From Kallotenue papyrolyticum (lineage in GTDB: Bacteria > Chloroflexota > Chloroflexia > Chloroflexales > Kallotenuaceae): DNA of 64,000 bases. This document shows positions 55,720 to 63,077 of the stretch, in pieces (within the stretch, counting starts at the first letter, position 1; every line of letters begins with the position of its first letter). The translations under genes and the position numbers were made by a program. The stretch spans positions 1,170,001 to 1,234,000 of the forward strand of contig NZ_JAGA01000002.1 in assembly GCF_000526415.1 (NCBI RefSeq), in the 5' to 3' direction. Under the pieces are notes generated by a model that saw only the letters and a program-made list of their open reading frames with translations, was not told the origin of the DNA and did not search any database.

Positions 55720-56565
55720 ATGGCTGAAGCTCGTTTGCTCTATCTCGGTACCGATCAGGGCCTGATCCAACTGGCCAATCCCGGCCACAGCGATCGCTGG
55801 CGCGAGGTGGGCCGCGCGCTGATGGATCAACGCATCCACGCGGTGGTGGCCTCGCCACGCGATGCGCTGACCGTGTTTGTCGCAACCGACCAGGGGATCT
55901 ACCGTTCGAGCGATGGTGGCCTGCGCTGGGAGCAGCTCCGCGCCGAGCCGGTGCTGTCGCTCTCGTTTGGCCCTGGCAACCGCCTGTATGCCGGCACGCA
56001 GCGTGGCGCGGTGCTCTCCAGCCGAGACGGCGTGGATTGGGAGGAACACGAGGACGCGCACGCGCCGATCATCCAGTTGCTGGACCTCGACGATGATACG
56101 CTGTTGTCGCTGGCCGCCGACGGGCTGATCTGCCGCCGCGCGCTGGATCGCTGGGTCGCCTGCGAGGTGCACGTGCCCAACGCGCGCGGTCTAGCAGCCA
56201 CCTATGCTGCGCCACATACGCTCTACCTGGTCAATGCCACGTCGCTGGTCACGCCCTACGGCACGCAGCGCTTGCCGGCCCCGCCCACCGGCGCAATCCT
56301 CTTGCTGCGGGGTCGCGATGAAGTTCTGCTGGTGGGCACGCAGCAGCAGCTCCTGCGCTCGCCGGATTACGGCAGTCACCTCGAAGCTGTCGCGGGACCG
56401 CAGCAGGTGACGGTGCTGATCACGCCGCCGCGCTTCATCGATCAGGTCTTTGCCGGCACCGCCGATGGCGCGCTCTGGTTCAGCCGCGATCGGGGTCGGA
56501 CCTGGGTTGAACTGCGCTCCGGCGATCCCCCCTTGCGTAGTTTGGCGTTTGCCCGCGCGCAATAA
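55720..56565 (+). CDS. BNR/sialidase-type beta-propeller protein
   Basis: 281 aa, no signal peptide. Repeated propeller blades: LLYLGTDQGLIQLANPG, TVFVATDQGIYRSSDGGLRWEQL (the BNR Asp-box SSDGGLRW), RLYAGTQRGAVLSSRDGVDWEEH and GTADGALWFSRDRGRTWVEL (second full Asp-box). The blade pattern is like the YCF48/photosystem-II-stability or exo-sialidase-like superfamily, but catalytic residues are not seen. Probably a cytosolic scaffold. It follows nifS by 56 nt; weak evidence for an operon. Confidence 0.78.
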   Translation: MAEARLLYLGTDQGLIQLANPGHSDRWREVGRALMDQRIHAVVASPRDALTVFVATDQGIYRSSDGGLRWEQLRAEPVLSLSFGPGNRLYAGTQRGAVLSSRDGVDWEEHEDAHAPIIQLLDLDDDTLLSLAADGLICRRALDRWVACEVHVPNARGLAATYAAPHTLYLVNATSLVTPYGTQRLPAPPTGAILLLRGRDEVLLVGTQQQLLRSPDYGSHLEAVAGPQQVTVLITPPRFIDQVFAGTADGALWFSRDRGRTWVELRSGDPPLRSLAFARAQ

Positions 56566-56668
56566 GGGTGCGCCGTCGTCACTGCGCACCTGTCGCGGCG
56601 TGGATCATGCAGACCAGGGGCCCGACCGCCGCTCTGGGCGGAACTGCCAGCAAGGAGGACGTACCTGT

Positions 56669-57214
56669 ATGGCCGCCGAGCGACGCCGGGCGATCACGCC
56701 TGTTCGCCTCTGGGTCCGCAGCAACGTGATCACCACGGTGTTGATTATCTTCATTCTGCTGTCTCTGTTGCTGCATGTGCTGACGATCGGCGCGCTGATC
56801 CGCGTGCGTGGCACACTGCAGCGCCAGCTCGATACCAGCATCACCCAGTTGGCCGATCTTCGCCAGCAATCGATCCAGTACGCTTTGGCGGTGGATCAGA
56901 CGCTGCCGATCAGCACGACGGTGACGATCAGCGAGACACTCGACGTGCCGATCCGGCTGGAGGTGCCGATCCGCCAGACGGTGACGCTGCCGATCGACAC
57001 GCCGGCGGGCACCTTCAACCTGGACGTGCCGCTCGATATGCGCGTGCCGATCTCCGATACCGTGCCGATCCCGCTCAATCGGCGCGTGCCGATCCAGACC
57101 GAGATTCCGGTCAAGCTCAACGTTCCTGTCGAACTGCAACTCGACGAGCCACCGATCCGCGAGGTGCTGGAGCGCTTCGAACAGGCACTGCGGGAGCTGC
57201 GCAACGGCCTGTGA
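56669..57214 (+). CDS. Membrane-anchored protein with VPI-type repeats
   Basis: 181 aa from the ATG at 56669 (AAGGAGG, 10 nt upstream). One N-terminal helix (VITTVLIIFILLSLLLHVLTIGALI) is followed by a short coiled coil. A ~80-residue run of beta-strand-like repeats comes next, each carrying (V/L)PI every 8-14 residues: LPISTTVTIS, VPIRLEVPIRQTVTLPIDTP, VPLDMRVPISDTVPIPLNRRVPIQTEIPV. It ends in a helix (EVLERFEQALRELRNG). The repeats look like an extended beta-ladder. Function unknown. I do not assign a known family. Confidence 0.72.
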   Translation: MAAERRRAITPVRLWVRSNVITTVLIIFILLSLLLHVLTIGALIRVRGTLQRQLDTSITQLADLRQQSIQYALAVDQTLPISTTVTISETLDVPIRLEVPIRQTVTLPIDTPAGTFNLDVPLDMRVPISDTVPIPLNRRVPIQTEIPVKLNVPVELQLDEPPIREVLERFEQALRELRNGL

Positions 57215-57220
57215 GCCTGG

Positions 57221-58198
57221 TTAGGCGCTGATTGGCGTCTGGGGCGGCGTCCGCGTGCGTTGCCCCTCGGCGGTGCGTCGTTCTTTGTCGCTGTACATCG
57301 CCGCGTCGGCGGCGCGCAGCGTTGCTTCCAGCGAGCGGTGGTTGGTGGGCGCCAGCCCGACGGAGACGTTGGCGAAGCGCCGTCGCACGCGCTCGCGCAG
57401 GGCGGCGCCGTCGCGCAGGCCAATGTGCAGGGCGCAGAACTCATCGCCGCCGATGCGGTAGATGCCGTCGCCCTCGCGCAGCTCGTAGCGCAACACCGCA
57501 GCAAACTCGGCGATCAGCCGATCGCCGGCGGCGTGACCCTGCGCATCGTTGATCGCCTTGAGGCCATCCAGGTCCCAGACCGAGAGCCAGAGCGGGCGGC
57601 GTTCACGGTCGGCGATGGCCTGGTAGCGCGGAAAGTCCAGCTCCAGCGCGCGACGATTGGCCAGACCGGTCAGTCCATCGGTCAATGCCTGATGTTCGAG
57701 TTGATGTTGCAACGCAGCCAGACGTTGCATGATCTGGTGAAAGCGGAGACCGGCGCTGGCGGCCAGCAGCATCGCTGTGACCATCAGCAGGCGCGTTTCC
57801 CAGGCCGGCCAGGGCGTGAGCGCCGTCATCACCAATCCCAGCGCGGCGGCCCACTTCCCGCCGTAGGCCGACAGGGCATACAGTCCGACGGTGGTGAAGG
57901 CCAGCACCGGCAGGCGCCATTCGGCGAAGGCCAGGCGCAGCGCCTGCTCAGGCGGGCTGGAGAGGGTGTATAGACTGGTGCCGATCGCCAGCGCCAGGTG
58001 CACGAGCACGGCCGGGCGTGGCCAGCGTCGGCGCGCCAGATAGCAGAGCGCCAGCCCGATCCAATAGGCCAGCGTTGCGCGAATAATCACCGGACCGCCG
58101 TACACGATGCAGATCGGGATCCAAACGGCAGGCACCAGCGCCATCTGCCAGTAGAGACGCATCATCGCGGGCCAGGGCTTGAGGGTGGGGTGGTTCAT
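57221..58198 (-). CDS. Diguanylate cyclase with integral-membrane sensor
   Basis: 325 aa. About six hydrophobic helices in the first 150 residues (MALVPAVWIPICIVYGG to LLMVTAMLLAASAG) are followed by a short coiled coil and a complete GGDEF domain. The latter has DGLTGLANRRALELDF, LSVWDLDGLKAINDAQGHAAGDRLIAEFAAVLR and the intact active site YRIGGDEFCAL. It makes c-di-GMP from two GTP. There is no RxxD inhibitory site evident by eye. The C-terminus is Pro/Thr-rich. Convergent with the VPI-repeat gene; divergent from the GT39-like gene. Confidence 0.92.
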   Translation of the reverse strand: MNHPTLKPWPAMMRLYWQMALVPAVWIPICIVYGGPVIIRATLAYWIGLALCYLARRRWPRPAVLVHLALAIGTSLYTLSSPPEQALRLAFAEWRLPVLAFTTVGLYALSAYGGKWAAALGLVMTALTPWPAWETRLLMVTAMLLAASAGLRFHQIMQRLAALQHQLEHQALTDGLTGLANRRALELDFPRYQAIADRERRPLWLSVWDLDGLKAINDAQGHAAGDRLIAEFAAVLRYELREGDGIYRIGGDEFCALHIGLRDGAALRERVRRRFANVSVGLAPTNHRSLEATLRAADAAMYSDKERRTAEGQRTRTPPQTPISA

Positions 58199-58399
58199 AG
58201 GCGTGCACGCTCGCTATCTCGACTTGGTTTTGTTTAAGTGCGGGCCGGAGCATGGGCCGCCCCGGGCGAACTCGGCTGGCTGCGCGGCCGGGCGTGGTGC
58301 GTCCGTGGGTATGTCTACGCGTCGCGCGTCGTGCTTCGTTGCGAGCACCATTATTCGGTCGATCCACGCGCTTTGTCAAGACAGGAACCTATGCCCGCC

Positions 58400-58428
58400 T
58401 TGCCAAGCGTCGTGTCGCTCGGTACACT
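58400..58428 (+). promoter_or_regulatory. Promoter of the GT39-like gene
   Basis: -35 TTGCCA (58400-58405), 17-bp spacer and -10 TACACT (58423-58428). It lies 29 nt before the ATG at 58457. Confidence 0.58.
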
Positions 58429-58456
58429 CAGCGCCGTGCATGAGAGGAGGGAGAGC

Positions 58457-59932
58457 ATGCGCGCGACCCCAGTGGTTGCCCTGTTGCGCTGGGTGCGCCT
58501 GGAGCGCGTCTGGGCGCGGCTGGCGCTGTGGCTACTGCTGCCGGCGCTGTTGTGTGGCTGGTGGGCGCTGGGGCGTGGCGTAGCCTACGCGCGGCTAGGA
58601 CTGGCCTACGCCGCGCCGCTGGACGGCCAGGAGGGCATGGCCCTGTGGGAGGCGTCCCTGCTGCGCAGCGGCGCGCCGCTCTACCAACCGCCGCACCCTG
58701 AGCGCTTCGTCTCCGCGCCCTACCCGCCGTTGCACCCGCTGTTGCTGGCCGTGCTGGGCGAGCACGGATCGCATGTGTTCCTCATGGGACGCCTGCTCTC
58801 GCTGGCCGCCGTGCTGCTAATCGCGCTGGTGGGTGGGCTGCTGGCCCATCAGGTGACGCGCTCGCGCTGGGCCGGCGCGACGAGCGCGGTGTTGCTGCTC
58901 AGCTTCGTGCCGTTGCAGTTGTGGGCGCTGCGCATCAAGCCCGATCCGCTCGGCCTGGCGCTGACAGTGCTGGGCCTGTGGCTGGTGGCGCGCTGGGAGG
59001 CCGGGCGCGGCCTGAGTCACACGCTGATCCTGGCGGCCCTGGCCTTCACGCTGGCGCACTTCACCAAACAGACCTTGCTGGCGGGGCCACTGGCCGCCGC
59101 CACCTACCTTTGGCTCCACGATCGACGTCTGGCGCTGCGCTGGACGGCGCTGACCCTGGCACTGGTGGGCGCGAGCTGGCTGACGCTCGATCTGGTGACG
59201 CATGGCCAGTACACCTACCACATCTGGATCCTGCACAAACTGCCCTGGTATGCGCACCGTTTCTGGAAGCTGGCGGCGCAACTGCGCGACGCCTGGCCGC
59301 TGATGGTGCTGGGCCTGATCGGCCTGGGCGTGTGCTGGCGGCGACCGACCGTGATCAACGCCTACCTGCTGTGGGCGCCGGCCTCGCTGATCGGCGCGGG
59401 CGTGACCGGCTCGCACCACAACCATCTGCTGGAAACCGGCATCGCCCTGGCGCTGGCCGGCGGGCAGGCGGCGGGCCTGGGTCTGACGCGCGGTGGTGTG
59501 CTGCGGCTGGTGGCGCCGGTGCTGATCGCCACGCAACTGCTCGTGTGGCGCGCGCCGTTGCCCTGGTTCGCGGGCGAGTTCAGCCCTGATCCGCAGTACA
59601 CGCGCTACATCGAGTTCATCCGCGCGACGCCCGGCGAGGTGTTGGCCGACGATGTGGGCCTGCTCTACGCCGCAGGCCGCGCGCTGCGCTACGATGATCC
59701 GGCGGCGCAGGGACCGGCAGCCGCGCTCGGTCTGTGGGATCAGCAGCGGCTGGTATCCGAAATCCGCGCCGGCCACTTCAGCGCGATCATCCTGCCGATC
59801 GATGTCTTTGCCGACGGCATCGACGATCCCGCCGATCGTTGGACGCCGGAGATGTTGGCAGCGCTGCGCGAGGCCTACGCGATCAAATTTCGCGATTCGC
59901 TGATCATCTACGCGCCGAAGGGCAGTTTCTGA
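58457..59932 (+). CDS. GT39/ArnT-like membrane glycosyltransferase
   Basis: 491 aa from the ATG at 58457 (AGGAGG upstream). Ten or more hydrophobic helices. The first extracytoplasmic loop after helix 1 has LDGQEGMALWEASLLRSGAPLYQPPHPERFVSAPYPPLHPLLLA, the acidic residue and loop typical of GT-C enzymes (PMT/ArnT, GT39). They transfer sugars from polyprenyl phosphates. A soluble C-terminal ~110-residue domain follows ([34 protein letters not shown]). The acceptor is unknown; other undecaprenyl-sugar glycosyltransferases are possible. Confidence 0.78.
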   Translation: MRATPVVALLRWVRLERVWARLALWLLLPALLCGWWALGRGVAYARLGLAYAAPLDGQEGMALWEASLLRSGAPLYQPPHPERFVSAPYPPLHPLLLAVLGEHGSHVFLMGRLLSLAAVLLIALVGGLLAHQVTRSRWAGATSAVLLLSFVPLQLWALRIKPDPLGLALTVLGLWLVARWEAGRGLSHTLILAALAFTLAHFTKQTLLAGPLAAATYLWLHDRRLALRWTALTLALVGASWLTLDLVTHGQYTYHIWILHKLPWYAHRFWKLAAQLRDAWPLMVLGLIGLGVCWRRPTVINAYLLWAPASLIGAGVTGSHHNHLLETGIALALAGGQAAGLGLTRGGVLRLVAPVLIATQLLVWRAPLPWFAGEFSPDPQYTRYIEFIRATPGEVLADDVGLLYAAGRALRYDDPAAQGPAAALGLWDQQRLVSEIRAGHFSAIILPIDVFADGIDDPADRWTPEMLAALREAYAIKFRDSLIIYAPKGSF

Positions 59933-59943
59933 ACCGGCTGCCC

Positions 59944-60375
59944 TCAGCGTGTGGCGATGATCGTGCCGATCACGATCAGCGTGGCGCCCAGTGCTGTGCG
60001 CCAGGTCAGCGGCTCGCCCAGCCACAGCGCCGCCAGCACGATGATCATCACCAGGCTGGTTTTGTCGATCGCCGCGACCAGAGCGGTGGGGCCGAGCTGG
60101 AGCGCCCGGAAGTAGGCCAGCCACGATAGACCGGTCGCCGCGCCCGACAGGATCAGAAAGACCAGGGTACGCCGATCGAGGCTGGCCAGGCCGTCCGTTT
60201 CGCGGCGCGCCAGGGCAATGCCCCAGGCGATCGCCAGGATCACCACCGTGCGGATAGCGGTTGCCAGGTTGGAGTTGACGTTCTGCACGCCGATCCTGGC
60301 GAAGATCGTCGTCAGCGCGGCAAACAGTGCCGACAGCAGGGCAAACACCCACCATGCTCCCAGCACGCGCTCCAT
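59944..60375 (-). CDS. EamA/DMT family transporter, half-size
   Basis: 143 aa with about four or five hydrophobic helices; a single EamA repeat instead of the usual two. Markers: ALLSALFAALTTIFARIGVQNVNSNLATAIRT and GLSWLAYFRALQLGPTALVAAIDKTSLVMIIVLAALWLGEPLTWRTALG. Half-size members work as dimers (as small multidrug or paired DMT proteins do). Substrate unknown. Convergent with the GT39-like gene. Confidence 0.8.
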   Translation of the reverse strand: MERVLGAWWVFALLSALFAALTTIFARIGVQNVNSNLATAIRTVVILAIAWGIALARRETDGLASLDRRTLVFLILSGAATGLSWLAYFRALQLGPTALVAAIDKTSLVMIIVLAALWLGEPLTWRTALGATLIVIGTIIATR

Positions 60376-60390
60376 GTCGTTGGTCTCCTT

Positions 60391-60960
60391 CTAGTCTGAT
60401 AGCGAGGCCGGATCATCGGCGTTGGGCAGCAATGGCGCGGCATAGCTGATCGCCGCGCCGCGCACCCGGGCCCAGGGCGTGATCGTATGCGGGCGGCGCT
60501 GTTGCAGGCTCAGCACATGTTCCACGCGGCAGCCGCGCGCGGCTAGCGCATCGGCGATCAGCCAGCGGTGACAGCGCCAGGGCACCGCTTCGGCGCACAT
60601 GATCGCGCAGCGCTCCTGCCGCGCCAGGTGTATGAGCTGTGCAAGTGCGGCGGCGAACTGCGGCGTTTGCATATGATCGGCATAGCCCCGGAACGACGTG
60701 TTGCGCCAGCCGCTGTTGGGCGAGTCGGGCCGCGGCCGGCGGCGCCCGCCCAGCGCTGCTAGATGCGTGTAGCCGATGCCAGCGCCGGCCAGCGCTAGCG
60801 GCAGCGTTTCGCGGTTGAACTGCGGGTGTCGCCGCGAGCGCGGAATAGCGCGCACGTCTACCAGCTGCGTCACGCCATGCGCCCGCAACAGCGCGATCAG
60901 TTCCTCCAGCGTGCGCGTGGAGTGGCCGATCGTCAGGATCATGGGCTGCGACTCAGCCAT
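60391..60960 (-). CDS. DUF488 family protein
   Basis: 189 aa. Start MILTIGHSTRTLEELIALLRAHGVTQLVDVRAIPRSRRHPQFNRETLPLAL, the DUF488 signature, with ALGGRRR and CAEAVPWRCHRWLIADAL (the C..P..C(H)R motif). Family members are small proteins, often next to DNA-repair genes; their reaction is unknown. The 60953-60960 overlap joins it to the alkA-like gene upstream, supporting a repair-linked role. Confidence 0.9.
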   Translation of the reverse strand: MAESQPMILTIGHSTRTLEELIALLRAHGVTQLVDVRAIPRSRRHPQFNRETLPLALAGAGIGYTHLAALGGRRRPRPDSPNSGWRNTSFRGYADHMQTPQFAAALAQLIHLARQERCAIMCAEAVPWRCHRWLIADALAARGCRVEHVLSLQQRRPHTITPWARVRGAAISYAAPLLPNADDPASLSD

Positions 60961-61867
60961 CGAGCCACCCCGCGGCTGCGATGCGTTCCAGCAGCAGATG
61001 GAAATAGACCAGGCCGGCGTAGGGCTGCCAGGTGGACACGACGCGCCGCACGCCCTGGTAGTCCAGCGCCTCGTTCAGGCCCAGTGCGCGGCGCAGGTTA
61101 TTCTGCGCGCCCACGTCATCGCCGGGAAAGACATGTAGCCGACCCAGCCCGCGCAGCAGGACGTACTCGGCGCTCCAGCGGCCCACGCCCGGTAGGCGCT
61201 GGAGGGTCGCCAGCGCTGCGGCATCGCCCAGGTCGGCCAGGACCTCCAGGTCGAGCTGGCCGCTGACCAGGGCGCACGCCAGTGTGGTGATCGCCCGCGC
61301 TTTGGCCTGGCTGAAACCCAGCGCGCGCAACGCCTCCGGGGCAACCTCGGCCAGGGCTGCCGGTGTGGGAAAGCTCGCGCCGGCGGGATCGGCGGCGTGG
61401 GGTTGGCCATAGCGCTGCGCTAGATGGTTGAGGAGGCGCAGCCCCAACGTCAGCGTGATCTGCTGGCAGGCGATGGCGTTGACCAGCGTCTCCCACAGCG
61501 TTGGCAGACGCGGTGGCTTGGCGCCCCGAAAGCGCGTGGCGAGCGCTCCCAGCCAGGCATCGGTGGCCGCCAGGCGGTACCAGGCGTCCAGATCGCAGCC
61601 CAGACCGAGCAGACGTTCAAGCGCCGCGGTGACGCCGGCCTGCGCCTCCGGAGCGCCGATCGCGCAGACCTCCAGCCGTGGACGGTCGGGCGGCGCGATC
61701 TGGCGCACCATCACGGCTACGGGCCGGTCCGCGATCAGCAAGATGCGTCGGTAGGTCTGGCCGTCCCAGCGGTCGATCAGGTTGTCGGGACGCCGGCGAA
61801 GCGTCCAGACCGTCAGATCAAGCCGAAAGGGCGGCACGGGCTCGAGCTGCCAGGTATGGATTGCCAC
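60953..61867 (-). CDS. DNA-3-methyladenine glycosylase II (AlkA-like)
   Basis: 304 aa. N-terminal AlkA beta domain (VPPFRLDLTVWTLRRRPDNLIDRWDGQTYRRILL), then the helix-hairpin-helix GPD core: ALGFSQAKARAITTLACAL and LQRLPGVGRWSAEYVLLRGLGRLHVFPGDDVGAQNNL, with the catalytic Asp in FPGDD. It excises alkylated purines. No Fe-S cysteines, so not MutY/Nth. It overlaps DUF488 by 8 nt; together they form a small repair operon. Confidence 0.9.
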   Translation of the reverse strand: MAIHTWQLEPVPPFRLDLTVWTLRRRPDNLIDRWDGQTYRRILLIADRPVAVMVRQIAPPDRPRLEVCAIGAPEAQAGVTAALERLLGLGCDLDAWYRLAATDAWLGALATRFRGAKPPRLPTLWETLVNAIACQQITLTLGLRLLNHLAQRYGQPHAADPAGASFPTPAALAEVAPEALRALGFSQAKARAITTLACALVSGQLDLEVLADLGDAAALATLQRLPGVGRWSAEYVLLRGLGRLHVFPGDDVGAQNNLRRALGLNEALDYQGVRRVVSTWQPYAGLVYFHLLLERIAAAGWLDG

Positions 61868-61911
61868 GCGGGCATTGTACCCCGCATCCGCGTCTGGCGC
61901 TGCGCGACGGG

Positions 61912-62832
61912 CTACTCGAAGCGCAGGTCGGGCGGATACAGATAGTAGTTGGCGGCGGAGGCGGCCTGCCCGCCCTCGTGCACGGCCGTGCTGACCTGGT
62001 GCGAGTGGAGGCGGGTCACGTCGCCGGCGGCAAACACGCCGGGGATATTGGTTTTCTGCTCCGTATCAACGCAGATGTAGCCTTCGCGCGTGAGCTGCAC
62101 GCCCAAATCGCGGGCGAGCCGGCTCTGCGGCGTAGCGCCGTGCTGCGCAAACAACTGATCCAGCTCGATGCGTTGCCCGCCCTTGGTGATGATCGCCTCG
62201 AACTGACCGTCGTGGCCGATCACTGTATCGATCTTGTCGTGGATCAGGGGAATCGCGTAGCGTTTGAGCCGCTCCTGGAAGGTATCGTCGATGTAACAGT
62301 GCTGACTGTTGGTCAGCACGCTGATGCGCTGCGTGAAGCGCCGCAGTTGCAGCGCTTCGAGCGCCGCCTGATTGGTGTTGCCGGTGACGACAACGCGCGC
62401 CATCTTGCAGCCGTAGCCGTCGCAGGTGATGCACCAGAACATCGAACGCCCAACGTACGCCTCCCAGCCCTCGAAGTGTGGGTAGTGATCGACGACGCCG
62501 GTGCAGATGATCACCGCGTGTCCGCGCCAGGTGCCAGCCTGGGCCGTGGCGCTGAACCCGTCGGTCTCGCGTTGCAGCGCGATGATGGTGTGTTCAAAGC
62601 TGTGCACCTGGGGATAGTCGGCCAGTTGCTGACGGCCCAGCTCGCGCAAGCGGCGCGCCGCGATGCCGCCGGGAAAGCCAAGGTAGTTGTGGTTGACCTG
62701 ATGCCAGGTTGAACGACCCTGCCCCGCGTCGAAGAGCGCTACCGTGCGATCGTAGCGCGCCAGGTAGAGGGCCGCCGAGAGTCCGGCCGGCCCCCCGCCG
62801 ATCACCAGCACATCGTAGTCCGCCTGGGTCAT
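61912..62832 (-). CDS. Thioredoxin-reductase-like NAD(P)/FAD oxidoreductase
   Basis: 306 aa from the ATG at 62832 (AGGAGG upstream; the upstream start at 62880 lacks one). FAD motif VLVIGGGPAGLSAALYLARYDRTVALFD; the NAD(P) motif is weak (MARVVVTGNTNQAALEAL). The active-site loop is WCITCDGYGCK, with CxxC as in TrxR but an additional Cys. C-terminal IPGVFAAGDVTRLHSHQVSTAVHEGGQAA is the FAD-binding end. Class: TrxR-like or ferredoxin/flavodoxin reductase; not a typical TrxB because the NADP loop GGGxSA is missing. Confidence 0.87.
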   Translation of the reverse strand: MTQADYDVLVIGGGPAGLSAALYLARYDRTVALFDAGQGRSTWHQVNHNYLGFPGGIAARRLRELGRQQLADYPQVHSFEHTIIALQRETDGFSATAQAGTWRGHAVIICTGVVDHYPHFEGWEAYVGRSMFWCITCDGYGCKMARVVVTGNTNQAALEALQLRRFTQRISVLTNSQHCYIDDTFQERLKRYAIPLIHDKIDTVIGHDGQFEAIITKGGQRIELDQLFAQHGATPQSRLARDLGVQLTREGYICVDTEQKTNIPGVFAAGDVTRLHSHQVSTAVHEGGQAASAANYYLYPPDLRFE

Positions 62833-62900
62833 GCTTTGCCTCCTGTGCCACCGGCCTGCTACCAAATCGCGGGCCAGCATCCGGCGGGTAGATAGTACCC

Positions 62901-62916
62901 TGGTCGTTTACGACCA
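62901..62916. promoter_or_regulatory. Palindrome between the flavoprotein and the Cache sensor
   Basis: TGGTCGT-TT-ACGACCA is a 7-bp-arm inverted repeat in the ~245-bp divergent region, with additional CCC...GGG flanking symmetry. A TACTAT box (62892-62897, minus strand) lies next to it. Candidate operator for the flavoprotein gene. Confidence 0.5.
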
Positions 62917-63001
62917 TAGGGCGTAGAAGTCGAACAAGAGGGGAGTCATGCGCTAGGGAGCGCCGGACAAGGCTGGTGCGATAATGGCGTGGGTCAGGCC
63001 C

Positions 63002-63056
63002 TGGTACGGCTAGGCGGGAAGTCGCCAAGCGCGAGGCGTTGCCTACGCCGTCACCA
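63002..63056 (+). other. Structured 5' leader of the Cache-domain gene
   Basis: TGGTACGGCTAGGC (63002-63015) pairs with 63041-63056 through 14 base pairs with two single-nt bulges (both C, on the 3' side). The 25-nt interior can form a smaller GGCG/CGCC hairpin. The stem ends 22 nt before the ATG and just before the GGGAGG ribosome-binding site. No T-run follows, so it is not a terminator. It resembles a regulatory leader but fits none of the riboswitch consensuses I can recall. Confidence 0.5.
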
Positions 63057-63077
63057 TCCGGGAGGAACAGGCTACTC

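Noticed and set aside
62990-63060. c-di-GMP (GEMM) or cobalamin riboswitch in the Cache leader
   Set aside because: The conserved sequences of these classes are not present, only a long stem; reported as an unassigned leader instead.
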